From Coriobacteriia bacterium (GTDB taxonomy: Bacteria > Actinomycetota > Coriobacteriia > Anaerosomatales > Anaerosomataceae): 52,422 bases of DNA. The notes below the pieces were generated by a model, which searched no databases, was not told the DNA's origin, and saw only the letters and a program-made list of their open reading frames with translations. The stretch is taken from positions 1 to 52,422 of the forward strand of contig JAOAFY010000004.1 in the NCBI GenBank assembly GCA_026416035.1, in the 5' to 3' direction. A program made the position numbers and the translations under genes. Below, piece by piece: positions 9,720 to 18,056 of this stretch (position 1 is its first letter; each line of letters opens with the position of its first letter).

Positions 9720-9965
9720 ATGTGTGAAGGAGGCATCAACACCGGCCAAGTCAAGATGGCCGTCGCCATGGTCGACGACTCGCTTGCACTCGCTCAGAAG
9801 TGGCTTGAGCAGCTGCACCGCCTCGCCGATCAGGGCAGGCGCAGCGCCTCGAGCGCTGAGTTCGCCCAGGTGTCCGTCGCCCTTGGCGAGGCGCGGCAGA
9901 AGCTCGAAGACGCGGTGGCGAAGCTCGCCGTCGCAGACGACGGCGTCACGGTAGAGCGCCTCTAG
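9720..9965 (+). CDS. Small helical protein with an MCEGG start, unknown function
   Basis: An 81-residue protein, almost entirely amphipathic helix (SLALAQKWLEQLHRLADQG, LGEARQKLEDAVAKLAV) after a short MCEGGINTG start. A GAAAGGAGGG ribosome site precedes it. I do not recognise a family. It shares only the first three residues (MCE) with CooT, 33 bases upstream, so a second N-terminal Cys metal site is possible but unproven. Position, strand and spacing place it in the nickel gene cluster. Confidence 0.6.
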   Translation: MCEGGINTGQVKMAVAMVDDSLALAQKWLEQLHRLADQGRRSASSAEFAQVSVALGEARQKLEDAVAKLAVADDGVTVERL

Positions 9966-10056
9966 GCGCTCGTCTGCTATCGGCCCCCAGGGAGGGAGCC
10001 TTGCGAGCCCTGAAGGGTCGCACGACGACTGGCTTGACGACGAAGGAGTGGTCATC

Positions 10057-10992
10057 GTGCACATCCCGGATGGCATGCTCGACACCAAGACGTGGGTGAC
10101 CGCCTGGCTCGGTTCGGCGGGGGTCCTCGCATATGCGGTCAAGCGCGTGCGTGACGTCCTCAGCGATTCGAAGGTGGTCCTGATGTCGGTGCTCGCAGCG
10201 CTCATCTTCGCGCTGCAGATGCTCAACTTCCCCGTGGCCGGCGGCACCTCTGGGCACTTCGCAGGCGGTGCCGCCGCCGCTATCCTGCTCGGCCCCTGGC
10301 AGGCGTTGCTCGTGATGGCAGGCGTGCTCGGCGTCCAGGCGCTGTTCTTCGCCGACGGCGGCATCACCGCGTACGGCGCCAACGTCTTGAACATGGGCGT
10401 CGTGGCAGTCTTCACCGGATGGGCTATCTACCGCGCTGTCGCTGGCCGCAACCCCTCTGCGCCGCGCAGGAGCGCCGCCGCCTTCGTGGCTGCGTGGGCC
10501 GGATGCCTTCTGGCAGCGATCGCCGCAGCGGTTGAGCTGTGGATGTCCGGCCGCGCTCCCCTCGTCCCCGTGGTTGGAGCGATGGGGTTCTGGCACGCGC
10601 TGATCGGGATCGGAGAAGGGCTCATCACCGCCGGGCTCGTCACCTACCTTGCCAAGACGCGTCCAGACCTGCTCGATGCCGATGCCTCTGCCAGCGTCGG
10701 CTCCGTGCGACCTGTCGCGGTGGCGCTCGGCGTCGCAGCGCTTCTCGCCGCAGGGCTCTCGTTCCTCGCGTCAGCACACCCTGACGGCCTGGAGTACGTC
10801 TACTTCGAGCAAGGGATAGGCAAGGCGTTCCACGAGCTTGCGTTGCTGAGGAGCCCCATGCCGGACTACGTGATGCCCGGCGTGCCCGACGAGACGATCG
10901 CCGGCGTCCTCGCAGGCATCGTCGGCGTCGTCATCACCGGCGCTTTGCTGTACTCGACGGTGCGCGCGGCCGCGCGGCGTCGCGCGGCCTAG
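10057..10992 (+). CDS. cbiM: ECF nickel/cobalt importer substrate component CbiM with fused CbiN-like segment
   Basis: A 311-residue membrane protein. The start is GTG 10057, not the upstream GTG 10048, because CbiM needs the mature N-terminus Met-His-Ile (here MHIPDGML) whose His2 and N-terminal amine bind the metal. GAAGGAG lies 9 bases before it. About six hydrophobic helices include the conserved GGTSGHFAGG region. The C-terminal PDGLE motif, between two further helices, is the CbiN/NikN-like part fused in the same chain. It forms the substrate-specific core of an energy-coupling-factor transporter with CbiQ and CbiO. Nickel rather than cobalt is inferred from the neighbouring CooT and Hyp genes. 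Confidence 0.93.
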   Translation: MHIPDGMLDTKTWVTAWLGSAGVLAYAVKRVRDVLSDSKVVLMSVLAALIFALQMLNFPVAGGTSGHFAGGAAAAILLGPWQALLVMAGVLGVQALFFADGGITAYGANVLNMGVVAVFTGWAIYRAVAGRNPSAPRRSAAAFVAAWAGCLLAAIAAAVELWMSGRAPLVPVVGAMGFWHALIGIGEGLITAGLVTYLAKTRPDLLDADASASVGSVRPVAVALGVAALLAAGLSFLASAHPDGLEYVYFEQGIGKAFHELALLRSPMPDYVMPGVPDETIAGVLAGIVGVVITGALLYSTVRAAARRRAA

Positions 10993-11015
10993 ATCGCCCG
11001 CGAACGGAGCGGCGG

Positions 11016-11888
11016 ATGCACGGCACGGACGGACTCCACGATCACGAGCACCAGCATGCGGACGGAACGGTCCACGCCCACGAGCATCACCACGGGCGCG
11101 GATACGATCCGGCGTACCAGGTGCACGAGCATGCGCACGCAGATGCGTTCGAGACGCTCGCGCACATCTCGTCGCCCCTGTCCCGCATCGACGCGAGGGC
11201 GAAGCTCGCCGCGGCGCTCCTCGTGGTGCTCGCCATCGTGCTGTCTCCGCCGCTCCGGCCCGCAGAGGCCGCATTCACCGTGGCGTGCCTCGGCGCGTGT
11301 GTGGCGTTGGGACGCCTGCCTCTGCGGCGGCTCCTAGCTCGTTCGGCAGCAGTCCTGCCGTTCGCGGCGCCGATAGCGCTCGTCGCGCCGCTCCAGGCAT
11401 CGGGCGGCTCGCTGAACACGGGTGGGTTGTTCGGCAGTGCCGCTGCTTCCGGCTGGATCGCGGCCTACGCGATCGTCTCGAAGGCGTGGCTGTCCGCGGC
11501 GACGATGACGCTGGTCGTCGCAACGACCGAGGTGCCCGAGCTGCTTGCGGGTCTGCGCGCTCTCGGCGTCCCTCGTGTGATGACGACGCTGCTCTCCTTC
11601 ATCGCACGCTACGCGACTACGCTCGGAGGCCAAATCCGTGCGACGCGCATCGCGATCGCGAGCCGGGCGCCACGTCTGGGGAGAGCACGCCTGGCTCTCT
11701 TGTACGGCCACCTGGCTGGGGCGATGGTGGTGCGCGCGCTCGACAGAGGAGAGCGCGTGCACGCGGCGATGCTCAGCCGCGGTTTCGACGGCTCGCTGCC
11801 CGTCAGGCGTCCTTCGCGGTTCGGCGCGCCCGAAGCGCTGCTCGTGCTGTGCGCCGTCCTGATGGCCGCTGCCATCTGTCTGTACTGA
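11016..11888 (+). CDS. cbiQ: ECF transporter transmembrane component CbiQ with His-rich N-terminus
   Basis: A 290-residue CbiQ/EcfT protein: several membrane helices and the two cytoplasmic coupling motifs of the T component near IASRAPRLG and AAMLSRGF. The first 47 residues are an added histidine-rich stretch (HDHEHQHADGTVHAHEHHHG) that is not part of the usual CbiQ fold and probably buffers or sequesters Ni(II)/Co(II). It lies 23 bases after cbiM and 9 bases before cbiO. The Ni versus Co choice cannot be read from this component. Confidence 0.9.
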   Translation: MHGTDGLHDHEHQHADGTVHAHEHHHGRGYDPAYQVHEHAHADAFETLAHISSPLSRIDARAKLAAALLVVLAIVLSPPLRPAEAAFTVACLGACVALGRLPLRRLLARSAAVLPFAAPIALVAPLQASGGSLNTGGLFGSAAASGWIAAYAIVSKAWLSAATMTLVVATTEVPELLAGLRALGVPRVMTTLLSFIARYATTLGGQIRATRIAIASRAPRLGRARLALLYGHLAGAMVVRALDRGERVHAAMLSRGFDGSLPVRRPSRFGAPEALLVLCAVLMAAAICLY

Positions 11889-11897
11889 AAGGGAGCG

Positions 11898-12638
11898 ATG
11901 GAGACCCATCCCATACTCGAATTCACGGGCGTGAGCTACGCCTACCCTGACGGGACGCAGGCGCTTCGCGAGGTCGACCTCGCCATCCGAGCCGGAGAGC
12001 GGGTCGCCCTGCTCGGCCCCAACGGTGCGGGCAAGTCAACGCTCATGCTGCACGCCAACGGCGTCTTGAGGGCGAGCACGGGAACCGTCGCGGTGGCCGG
12101 AGTGCCCGTGACCGACGCCACGGTGTGCGACGCTCGACGGCGCGTGGGTCTCGTGTTCCAGGACCCGGACGATCAGCTCTTCATGACGAGCGTGTTCGAG
12201 GACGTGGCATTCGGACCGCTGATGGCCGGGCTGGACGCGCACGAGGTCGAGCATCGCGTGCACGAGGCGCTGCACGCCGTGGGACTCGCCGACCTCGCAA
12301 GCAAGAGCAGCCACCGTTTGAGCTTCGGCCAGAAGAAGCGTGTGGCGCTGGCGACGGTGCTCTCCATGCGCCCGGACGTGCTCGTACTGGACGAGCCGAC
12401 CTCCAACCTCGATCCCCGCTCTCGGCGCCAGATGCTCGACCTGCTCACATCGCTGGATGCGACCCTGCTCGTCGCGACGCACGACATGGACCTGGCCTGG
12501 GACCTTGCGGACCGAGCCGTCATCATCGACGACGGGAGAGTAGCCGCCGACGGTCCTGCGCGCGAGGTGCTCACCGACCGAGCGCTGCTCGAAGGGCACG
12601 GGCTCGAAGTGCCGCACGCGGCACGGTGCAGCTCCTGA
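11898..12638 (+). CDS. cbiO: ECF transporter ATPase CbiO
   Basis: A 246-residue ABC ATPase with Walker A GPNGAGKS, Q-loop VFQDPDDQLF (the DPDDQ form typical of EcfA/CbiO), a signature-like motif RLSFGQKK, Walker B LVLDEPTSN and H-loop ATHDMDL. It energises metal uptake through CbiM and CbiQ, encoded immediately upstream on the same transcript. A single ATPase gene implies a homodimer. AAAGGGAG precedes the ATG. Confidence 0.95.
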   Translation: METHPILEFTGVSYAYPDGTQALREVDLAIRAGERVALLGPNGAGKSTLMLHANGVLRASTGTVAVAGVPVTDATVCDARRRVGLVFQDPDDQLFMTSVFEDVAFGPLMAGLDAHEVEHRVHEALHAVGLADLASKSSHRLSFGQKKRVALATVLSMRPDVLVLDEPTSNLDPRSRRQMLDLLTSLDATLLVATHDMDLAWDLADRAVIIDDGRVAADGPAREVLTDRALLEGHGLEVPHAARCSS

Positions 12639-12644
12639 TACAAT
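12639..12644 (+). promoter_or_regulatory. Candidate -10 box for leaderless transcription of the zinc-ribbon gene
   Basis: TACAAT ends 7 bases before the ATG at 12652, and no purine-rich ribosome site is present in that gap. This is the layout of a leaderless actinobacterial promoter. It would let the zinc-ribbon gene and the hyp genes be transcribed apart from the cbi genes. No clear -35 is visible. Confidence 0.4.
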
Positions 12645-12651
12645 CCTGGCG

Positions 12652-13290
12652 ATGAGACGACCTCGGCCTCCCAAGAAGCACAAGACGGTGTTCGCTCCGG
12701 TGAACGGCGCTGCTCCGGAGTACTTCGAGTGCCCCGCGTGCGGCTTCTTGTCCGGAGACCCCGCATTCCTCTCGCCCGAGATGCCGTGCCCGCTGTGCGG
12801 CGCCGTCGGCGGCGAGCGTCGCCGCTGGCCGGCCGACCGGATCCGTCGCCTCGATGCACGGATCCGCCGGTACCAGGCCGACGGGGAGTCCGAAGTCGTC
12901 GTGATCCTCGCGATGACGCTGCTCGAGACCATCCTCGAGGACCTGCTCGACCGCATGCTCGCAGCCCATGGCGCCGATCTGAAAGTGCGCCGCATGGTGA
13001 TGGACACGCAGCGCGCCATCGGCATACGGCTGGGCAAGCTCTTCCCGGCACTGGCCGGCGAGGAGTTCGAAGATGCCGCATCGGAGCTCGGTTACGCCGA
13101 CTTCCCTAAGAGGTGGCGCCGGCTGCGAGAGGCGCGCAACGCGTTCATCCACGACTCCCCGTTCACTGGCCCGCAGGAGCATCTCGACCCGCGGGCGGCC
13201 GACGAGGCGATGGCGTTGCTCGACCAGGCCTACCGCCTGTTCGTCTTGATGAACAACCGTTTCGTGGCCGACGGCGACCATGACGGGTGA
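12652..13290 (+). CDS. Zinc-ribbon protein of unknown function between cbiO and hypF
   Basis: A 212-residue protein. Residues 24-48 form a CPAC...CPLC double knuckle, a likely zinc ribbon. The rest is mainly helical, with a long acidic helix (EVVVILAMTLLETILEDLLDR) and a conserved-looking RWRRLREARNAFIHD segment that resembles the RxxxxxH element of HEPN-like or RiboL-PSP-type helical domains. I cannot assign a family. It overlaps hypF by 11 bases, so the two are translationally coupled. HypA is also a small zinc protein that works with the Hyp set, but this is not HypA: it is too long and lacks the MHE N-terminus. Confidence 0.7.
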   Translation: MRRPRPPKKHKTVFAPVNGAAPEYFECPACGFLSGDPAFLSPEMPCPLCGAVGGERRRWPADRIRRLDARIRRYQADGESEVVVILAMTLLETILEDLLDRMLAAHGADLKVRRMVMDTQRAIGIRLGKLFPALAGEEFEDAASELGYADFPKRWRRLREARNAFIHDSPFTGPQEHLDPRAADEAMALLDQAYRLFVLMNNRFVADGDHDG

Positions 13291-15697
13291 TGGATCGCGC
13301 CACGCCCGGCTCATCCACCTGACCGGCATCGTACAAGGCGTCGGGTTCCGTCCGTTCGTCTACAACCTGGCCCGACGGCTCGGCGTCAACGGATGGGTGC
13401 GCAACTCCTCCGACGGAGTGTGGATCCATGCCGAGGCAGACGAAGCGGCGCTCGACCGGTTCGAGAACGCGCTCGTGGCCGAAGCGCCGGCCATGGCCCG
13501 CATCGCCGGACTCGCGTCGCACGCCGTGACGCCCGAGCACATCGAAGGCTTCGTGATTGTGCCGTCCCACGTCGATGCGCGGGCCCGTACCCTGGTCTCG
13601 CCCGACATCGCGACGTGCCCCGCGTGCCTGGCGGAGATGTCCGATCCTGCGGACCGCCGTTACCGCTACCCGTTCATCAACTGCACGAACTGCGGGCCGA
13701 GGTTCACGGTGATCGCCGACATCCCGTACGACCGTCCGCTCACCTCGATGGCCGTATTCGAGATGTGCCCCGAGTGTGCCGCGGAATACGCCGATCCCGC
13801 CGACCGCCGCTTCCACGCACAGCCCGATGCCTGCTTCGTCTGCGGCCCTCGGCTCTACCTGAACCCGGGTGCCGGCGGGCCAGCTATCGATCCGGACTGG
13901 CTGTGGTCGCCGGCGGTCGAGACCGATCCCCGACCCCACCGCGATCTCCACGCAGAGCGCACTCGTTCGGACGCGCTGCTGGCCCATGCGGCGTCCCTGC
14001 TGCGCTCCGGCGCCATCCTGGCCGTCAAGGGGCTGGGGGGCTTCCAGTTGGCGTGCGACGCCACGAACGAGGCTGCGGTGGCTCGGCTGCGCGAGCGCAA
14101 GCGCAGGTACGGCAAGCCGCTCGCGGTGATGGTCCGCTCGCTTGCGGATGCACGCGCGTGGTGCGAGGTCTCCGACGCAGAGGCGTCGCTCCTCTCATCG
14201 CCCGCCGCTCCGATCGTGCTGCTCCGCGAGCGTCACGATCCGGATCGGTCCATCCCCCCGCCGGCTCCATCCATCGCCCCGCGGCTGCGGGAGATCGGCC
14301 TGATGCTTCCGTACACACCGCTGCACCGCCTCCTGCTTGACGAGGCCGGCGTCCCGCTCGTGATGACTTCCGGCAACGTGAGCGAGGAGCCCATCTGCAC
14401 CGACAACGCCGAGGCACTGCAACGCCTCGCCGGCATCGCCGATGCGTTCCTGATGCACGACCGCGACATCCTCGCTCGATACGACGATTCGGTGGCACGC
14501 GTGGGGCCTCGCGGCACGGAGCTCATACGGCGCGCCCGCGGGTACGCCCCGTTCCCGCTCGCAGCGCCGGGCCATTCGGCAGTCGACATCCTCGCCTGCG
14601 GACCCGAGCAGAAGAACACAGTGACGCTGCTCTCGGGCGATCACGCGTTCGTTACGCAGCACGTCGGCGACATGGAGAACGCCGAGACCCTGTCGGCCTT
14701 CGAGCGCGTGATTGCCGACTACGAGCGCCTGTTCCGCGTGACGCCAACCGTCGTCGCCCACGACCTGCATCCGGAGTACCTGCCCACGAAGCACGCGCGT
14801 TCGCTTGGTCTGCCTGCAGTGGGCGTGCAGCACCACCACGCGCACGTCGCGAGCGTCCTGGGCGAGCACGGCGAGGAAGGTCCGGTGATCGGGCTCGCCT
14901 TCGACGGGACCGGGTACGGCACGGACGGCGCCATCTGGGGTGGCGAGGTGCTCATCGCGGATCTGGGCCGGTTCGAACGGTTCGCACACCTCGAGTACGT
15001 CCCGCTCCCCGGCGGCGAGGCCGCCATTCGACGCCCAGCTCGCATGGCCCTCGGCGTGCTCGCCGCGTTCGGGCTCGTCGAGCACCCTGGTGCCGTCTGG
15101 CTGCGCAAACGCCTGCGCCCTCACGAGGAAGACACCGTGCTGCGCATGGTCGAGCGGGGAATCAACACCCCGCTCACGTCGTCCGCAGGACGTCTGTTCG
15201 ACGCGGTCGCCGCACTCGCTGGCGTGCGGGACGACGCGCTGTACGAAGGACAAGCTGCGATCGAGCTCGAAGCCGTCGCAGATGAGCGAGATACGGGTGC
15301 GTACCCGGCGGGATGGTCGGCCGGCGTGATGCGGACCGAGCCGCTCGTGCGCGCCGTGCTCGACGACCTCGCTGACGGCGCTGGCTCGTCGCTCGTCTCG
15401 ATGCGCTTCCATCGGGGATTGGCGCTGGCTATAGTTGACGCGTGCGAGCGAGCACGAGCGCTCACCGGCCTCGGGACGGTCGCCGTGTCGGGCGGCGTGT
15501 TCATGAACCGGATCCTCGCCCGTCTGGTGCTCCACGAGCTGGACGCACGGGGATTCCGCGTGCTCACGCACATCGCCCTGCCCGTCAACGACGGCGGGGT
15601 CTCGTTCGGTCAGGCAGTCGTCGCCTGGGCGCAGCTCCGGGCTATCGAAGGAGGAGGACCGCATGTGCCTCGGGATACCGGCCAGAATCGTCGGTGA
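13280..15697 (+). CDS. hypF: Carbamoyltransferase HypF
   Basis: An 805-residue protein with the full HypF layout: acylphosphatase domain (GIVQGVGFRPFVYNLARRLG), two zinc fingers (CPACLAEM...CTNCGPRF and CPECAAEY...CFVCGPRL), a YrdC-like domain (LAVKGLGGFQLACDA, KRRYGKPLAVMV) and a Kae1-like C-terminal domain with the HHHAHVASVL metal site. It makes the carbamoyl group, from carbamoyl phosphate and ATP, that becomes the CN ligands of the [NiFe] centre on HypE. It starts the hypFCDE set, and its end overlaps hypC by 35 bases. Confidence 0.97.
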   Translation: MTGDGSRHARLIHLTGIVQGVGFRPFVYNLARRLGVNGWVRNSSDGVWIHAEADEAALDRFENALVAEAPAMARIAGLASHAVTPEHIEGFVIVPSHVDARARTLVSPDIATCPACLAEMSDPADRRYRYPFINCTNCGPRFTVIADIPYDRPLTSMAVFEMCPECAAEYADPADRRFHAQPDACFVCGPRLYLNPGAGGPAIDPDWLWSPAVETDPRPHRDLHAERTRSDALLAHAASLLRSGAILAVKGLGGFQLACDATNEAAVARLRERKRRYGKPLAVMVRSLADARAWCEVSDAEASLLSSPAAPIVLLRERHDPDRSIPPPAPSIAPRLREIGLMLPYTPLHRLLLDEAGVPLVMTSGNVSEEPICTDNAEALQRLAGIADAFLMHDRDILARYDDSVARVGPRGTELIRRARGYAPFPLAAPGHSAVDILACGPEQKNTVTLLSGDHAFVTQHVGDMENAETLSAFERVIADYERLFRVTPTVVAHDLHPEYLPTKHARSLGLPAVGVQHHHAHVASVLGEHGEEGPVIGLAFDGTGYGTDGAIWGGEVLIADLGRFERFAHLEYVPLPGGEAAIRRPARMALGVLAAFGLVEHPGAVWLRKRLRPHEEDTVLRMVERGINTPLTSSAGRLFDAVAALAGVRDDALYEGQAAIELEAVADERDTGAYPAGWSAGVMRTEPLVRAVLDDLADGAGSSLVSMRFHRGLALAIVDACERARALTGLGTVAVSGGVFMNRILARLVLHELDARGFRVLTHIALPVNDGGVSFGQAVVAWAQLRAIEGGGPHVPRDTGQNRR

Positions 15698-15923
15698 GCC
15701 GAACGAGAACGGCATGGCCCAGGTCGAGATCCTGGGCGTGACCCGCTGGGTCAGCACGCACATGGTGCCTGATGCGAAGGTCGGGGACCACGTGCTCGTG
15801 CACGCGGGGTTCGCCCTCGAGGTCATCTCCGAGCAGTTCGCCCTCGAGACCCTCGAGTTGCTGCGCGAGGCCGGCATCGTCGAAGACGAGGCCTCCGCGC
15901 TCGAAGCGGAGCCGACACCGTGA
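15663..15923 (+). CDS. hypC: Hydrogenase maturation chaperone HypC
   Basis: An 86-residue protein beginning MCLGIPARIVG, whose Cys2 is the essential residue that binds the iron-ligand intermediate with HypD. An OB-like core follows, and a GGAGGA ribosome site sits inside the end of hypF. HypC shuttles the Fe(CN)2CO unit to the hydrogenase large subunit, which is not in this window. It overlaps hypD by 4 bases. Confidence 0.95.
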   Translation: MCLGIPARIVGEPNENGMAQVEILGVTRWVSTHMVPDAKVGDHVLVHAGFALEVISEQFALETLELLREAGIVEDEASALEAEPTP

Positions 15924-17020
15924 GCGCGGACCTCTCAGCAGCGTTCCGCGACCCGGCGCTCGCCGACGGCGTCGTCCGGCGCATACACGCAGCAGCTACG
16001 CGACCGATGAAGATCATGGAGGTGTGCGGCACGCACACCATGTCCATAGCCAAGAACGGCATACGCGGCCTGATGCCACAAGCCATAACGCTGCTGTCCG
16101 GCCCAGGCTGTCCAGTGTGCGTCACGGGCAACGCGGACATCGACCTCGCCATAGAGATCGCCCGGCAGCCGGGTGTGGTGCTGGCGACCTTCGGCGACAT
16201 GATGAAGGTGCCCGGCTCGTACTCGTCGCTTGCCCGCGAGAAGGCCGATGGGCGCGACGTCCGCGTGGTCTATTCGCCCCTCGACGCGCTGAGCATCGCC
16301 GAACGGGAGCCCGACCGTGAGGTCGTGTTCCTCGGCGTGGGCTTCGAGACCACGGCGCCGACCATCGCCATCACCGTCCAGGAAGCCGCGCGCCGCGGCC
16401 TCGGCAACTTCTCAGTGCTTTCGCTTCACAAGACCGTGCCGATCGCCCTTGAAGCGCTCGTGAACGACCCCTCGGTCGAGATCGACGGGTTCATCCTTCC
16501 GGGACACGTATCGGTGGTGATCGGGACCAGACCGTACGAACCGCTCGCCTCACGATACGGCGTGCCCGGCGTGATCACCGGCTTCGAGCCGCTCGACATC
16601 TTGCAGGGCATCCTCATGCTCGCGGAGCAGCTTCGCGACGGTCGCGCCGCAATCGAGGTCGCGTACACGCGCGCGGTCTCGCCCGAGGGCAATCCCCACG
16701 CGATTGCGGCAATCGCCGACGTCTTCGAGCCAGCCGACGCGGAGTGGCGTGGCATCGGAGTCATCCCCGGCACCGGGCTTTCCATCCGTACTCGCTACGC
16801 CGCATTCGACGCAGCGAAGAGGTTCCCGGTGCAACCGCCGGAGCCCCGGCAGCCTAAGGGCTGCCAGTGCGGGGACGTGCTGCGAGGTGCCGTGCTGCCG
16901 TACGACTGCAAACTGTTCGGCACGGGCTGCACGCCGGAACACCCCATTGGACCGTGCATGGTCTCCTCGGAGGGTTCCTGCGCGGCGTACTACCGGTACA
17001 CGGACCACGGCCGAGGCTGA
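15920..17020 (+). CDS. hypD: Hydrogenase maturation protein HypD
   Basis: A 366-residue iron-sulfur protein with the HypD motifs EVCGTHTM, SGPGCPVCVT and GFETTAPT. The C-terminal cysteine cluster region (CQCGDVLRG...DCKLFGTGCTPEHPIGPCMVSSEGSC) holds the [4Fe-4S] cluster. With HypC it is the scaffold for building the Fe(CN)2CO unit. Length is close to the family norm. The start overlaps hypC (ATGA-type junction). Confidence 0.97.
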   Translation: MSADLSAAFRDPALADGVVRRIHAAATRPMKIMEVCGTHTMSIAKNGIRGLMPQAITLLSGPGCPVCVTGNADIDLAIEIARQPGVVLATFGDMMKVPGSYSSLAREKADGRDVRVVYSPLDALSIAEREPDREVVFLGVGFETTAPTIAITVQEAARRGLGNFSVLSLHKTVPIALEALVNDPSVEIDGFILPGHVSVVIGTRPYEPLASRYGVPGVITGFEPLDILQGILMLAEQLRDGRAAIEVAYTRAVSPEGNPHAIAAIADVFEPADAEWRGIGVIPGTGLSIRTRYAAFDAAKRFPVQPPEPRQPKGCQCGDVLRGAVLPYDCKLFGTGCTPEHPIGPCMVSSEGSCAAYYRYTDHGRG

Positions 17021-17045
17021 GGACGGCCCCGAGAAAGGACGCCAC

Positions 17046-18056
17046 ATGCAGCAGGACCGCATTCTGCTCGCCCACGGCAGCGGCGGCACGATGATGCGAG
17101 ACCTGATCGAAGAGGTCTTCGTCGCAGACTTCGGCGATGCGGCACTCGAGCGCCTGGACGATGCAGCGGTGGTCGAGGCGCCGGCGAAACGGCTGGCCTT
17201 CTCGACCGACACCTACGTCGTCACGCCGCTCGAGTTCCCCGGTGGCGACATCGGACGGCTGGCCGTGTGCGGCACCGTGAACGACGTCGCGACGGCAGGT
17301 GCAGTCCCCCTGTACCTCTCCGTGGGATTCGTGCTCGAGGAGGGTCTTCCGCTCGACCTTCTCAGGCGCATCCTCGCGTCCATGCGCGACGCGGCGGCCG
17401 AAGCGGGGGTGAGGATCGTAACCGGAGACACGAAGGTCGTCGAGAGAGGGCACGGCGACGGCATGTACGTCAACACAGCAGGCGTCGGGGTCGTGCGCGA
17501 CGGGGTCGACCTGTCGGGCTCGTACTGCCGGCCCGGAGACGTCGTGCTCCTGTCTGGCACCATCGGCGACCACGGCATCGCCGTCGTGTCCGTCCGAGAA
17601 GGCCTCGCGTTCTCGACGGAGGTGATCTCGGACGCCGCTCCGCTCGGTGCGCTCGTGCACGCGGTGCTCGATGCCGCGCCCGCCACCCGCTGCTTCCGCG
17701 ACCCGACCCGTGGCGGGCTCGCATCGACCTTGAACGAGCTTGCCCGCGCATCCGGCGTCGGCATCGTCGTCGACGAGGCGAAGGTGCCCGTGCGAGAGCA
17801 GGTGCGCGGCGCGTGCGAGATGCTCGGCTACGACGTGTACCAGGTCGCGAACGAAGGCAAGATGGTCGCCGTCGTGCCGCCCGAGCAAGCGGAGGCAGCG
17901 CTTGAGGCCATGCGCCAGGCACCGTACGGCGCCGACGCCGCCGCGATCGGGACGGTCACGGAGGGTCCTGCTGGCCGCGTGCACGTCCAGACGCCGTTCG
18001 GCGCCACCCGCGTCATGGACATGCTCGTCGGGGAGCAGCTTCCCCGGATCTGCTGA
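17046..18056 (+). CDS. hypE: Carbamoyl dehydratase HypE
   Basis: A 336-residue PurM/ThiL-like ATPase. It opens with ILLAHGSGGTMM and carries DTKVVERG and DPTRGGLASTLNE. It ends with PRIC, the conserved C-terminal Pro-Arg-x-Cys on which HypF builds the thiocarbamate that HypE dehydrates to thiocyanate. ATG 17046 has GAAAGGA 6 bases before it. It is the last of the hyp genes here; hypA and hypB are absent. Confidence 0.97.
   Translation: MQQDRILLAHGSGGTMMRDLIEEVFVADFGDAALERLDDAAVVEAPAKRLAFSTDTYVVTPLEFPGGDIGRLAVCGTVNDVATAGAVPLYLSVGFVLEEGLPLDLLRRILASMRDAAAEAGVRIVTGDTKVVERGHGDGMYVNTAGVGVVRDGVDLSGSYCRPGDVVLLSGTIGDHGIAVVSVREGLAFSTEVISDAAPLGALVHAVLDAAPATRCFRDPTRGGLASTLNELARASGVGIVVDEAKVPVREQVRGACEMLGYDVYQVANEGKMVAVVPPEQAEAALEAMRQAPYGADAAAIGTVTEGPAGRVHVQTPFGATRVMDMLVGEQLPRIC

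Noticed and set aside
9966-10056. Cobalamin riboswitch before cbiM
   Set aside because: The gap is only 91 bases and I see no B12-box; the gene is inside a nickel gene run.
12652-13290. Zinc-ribbon gene as hypA
   Set aside because: HypA is about 115 residues, starts MHE and has one zinc site of another spacing; this protein does not fit.
14195-15877. Long minus-strand frame (560 codons) opposite hypF-hypC
   Set aside because: The plus strand encodes complete HypF and HypC; the minus frame shows no domain.
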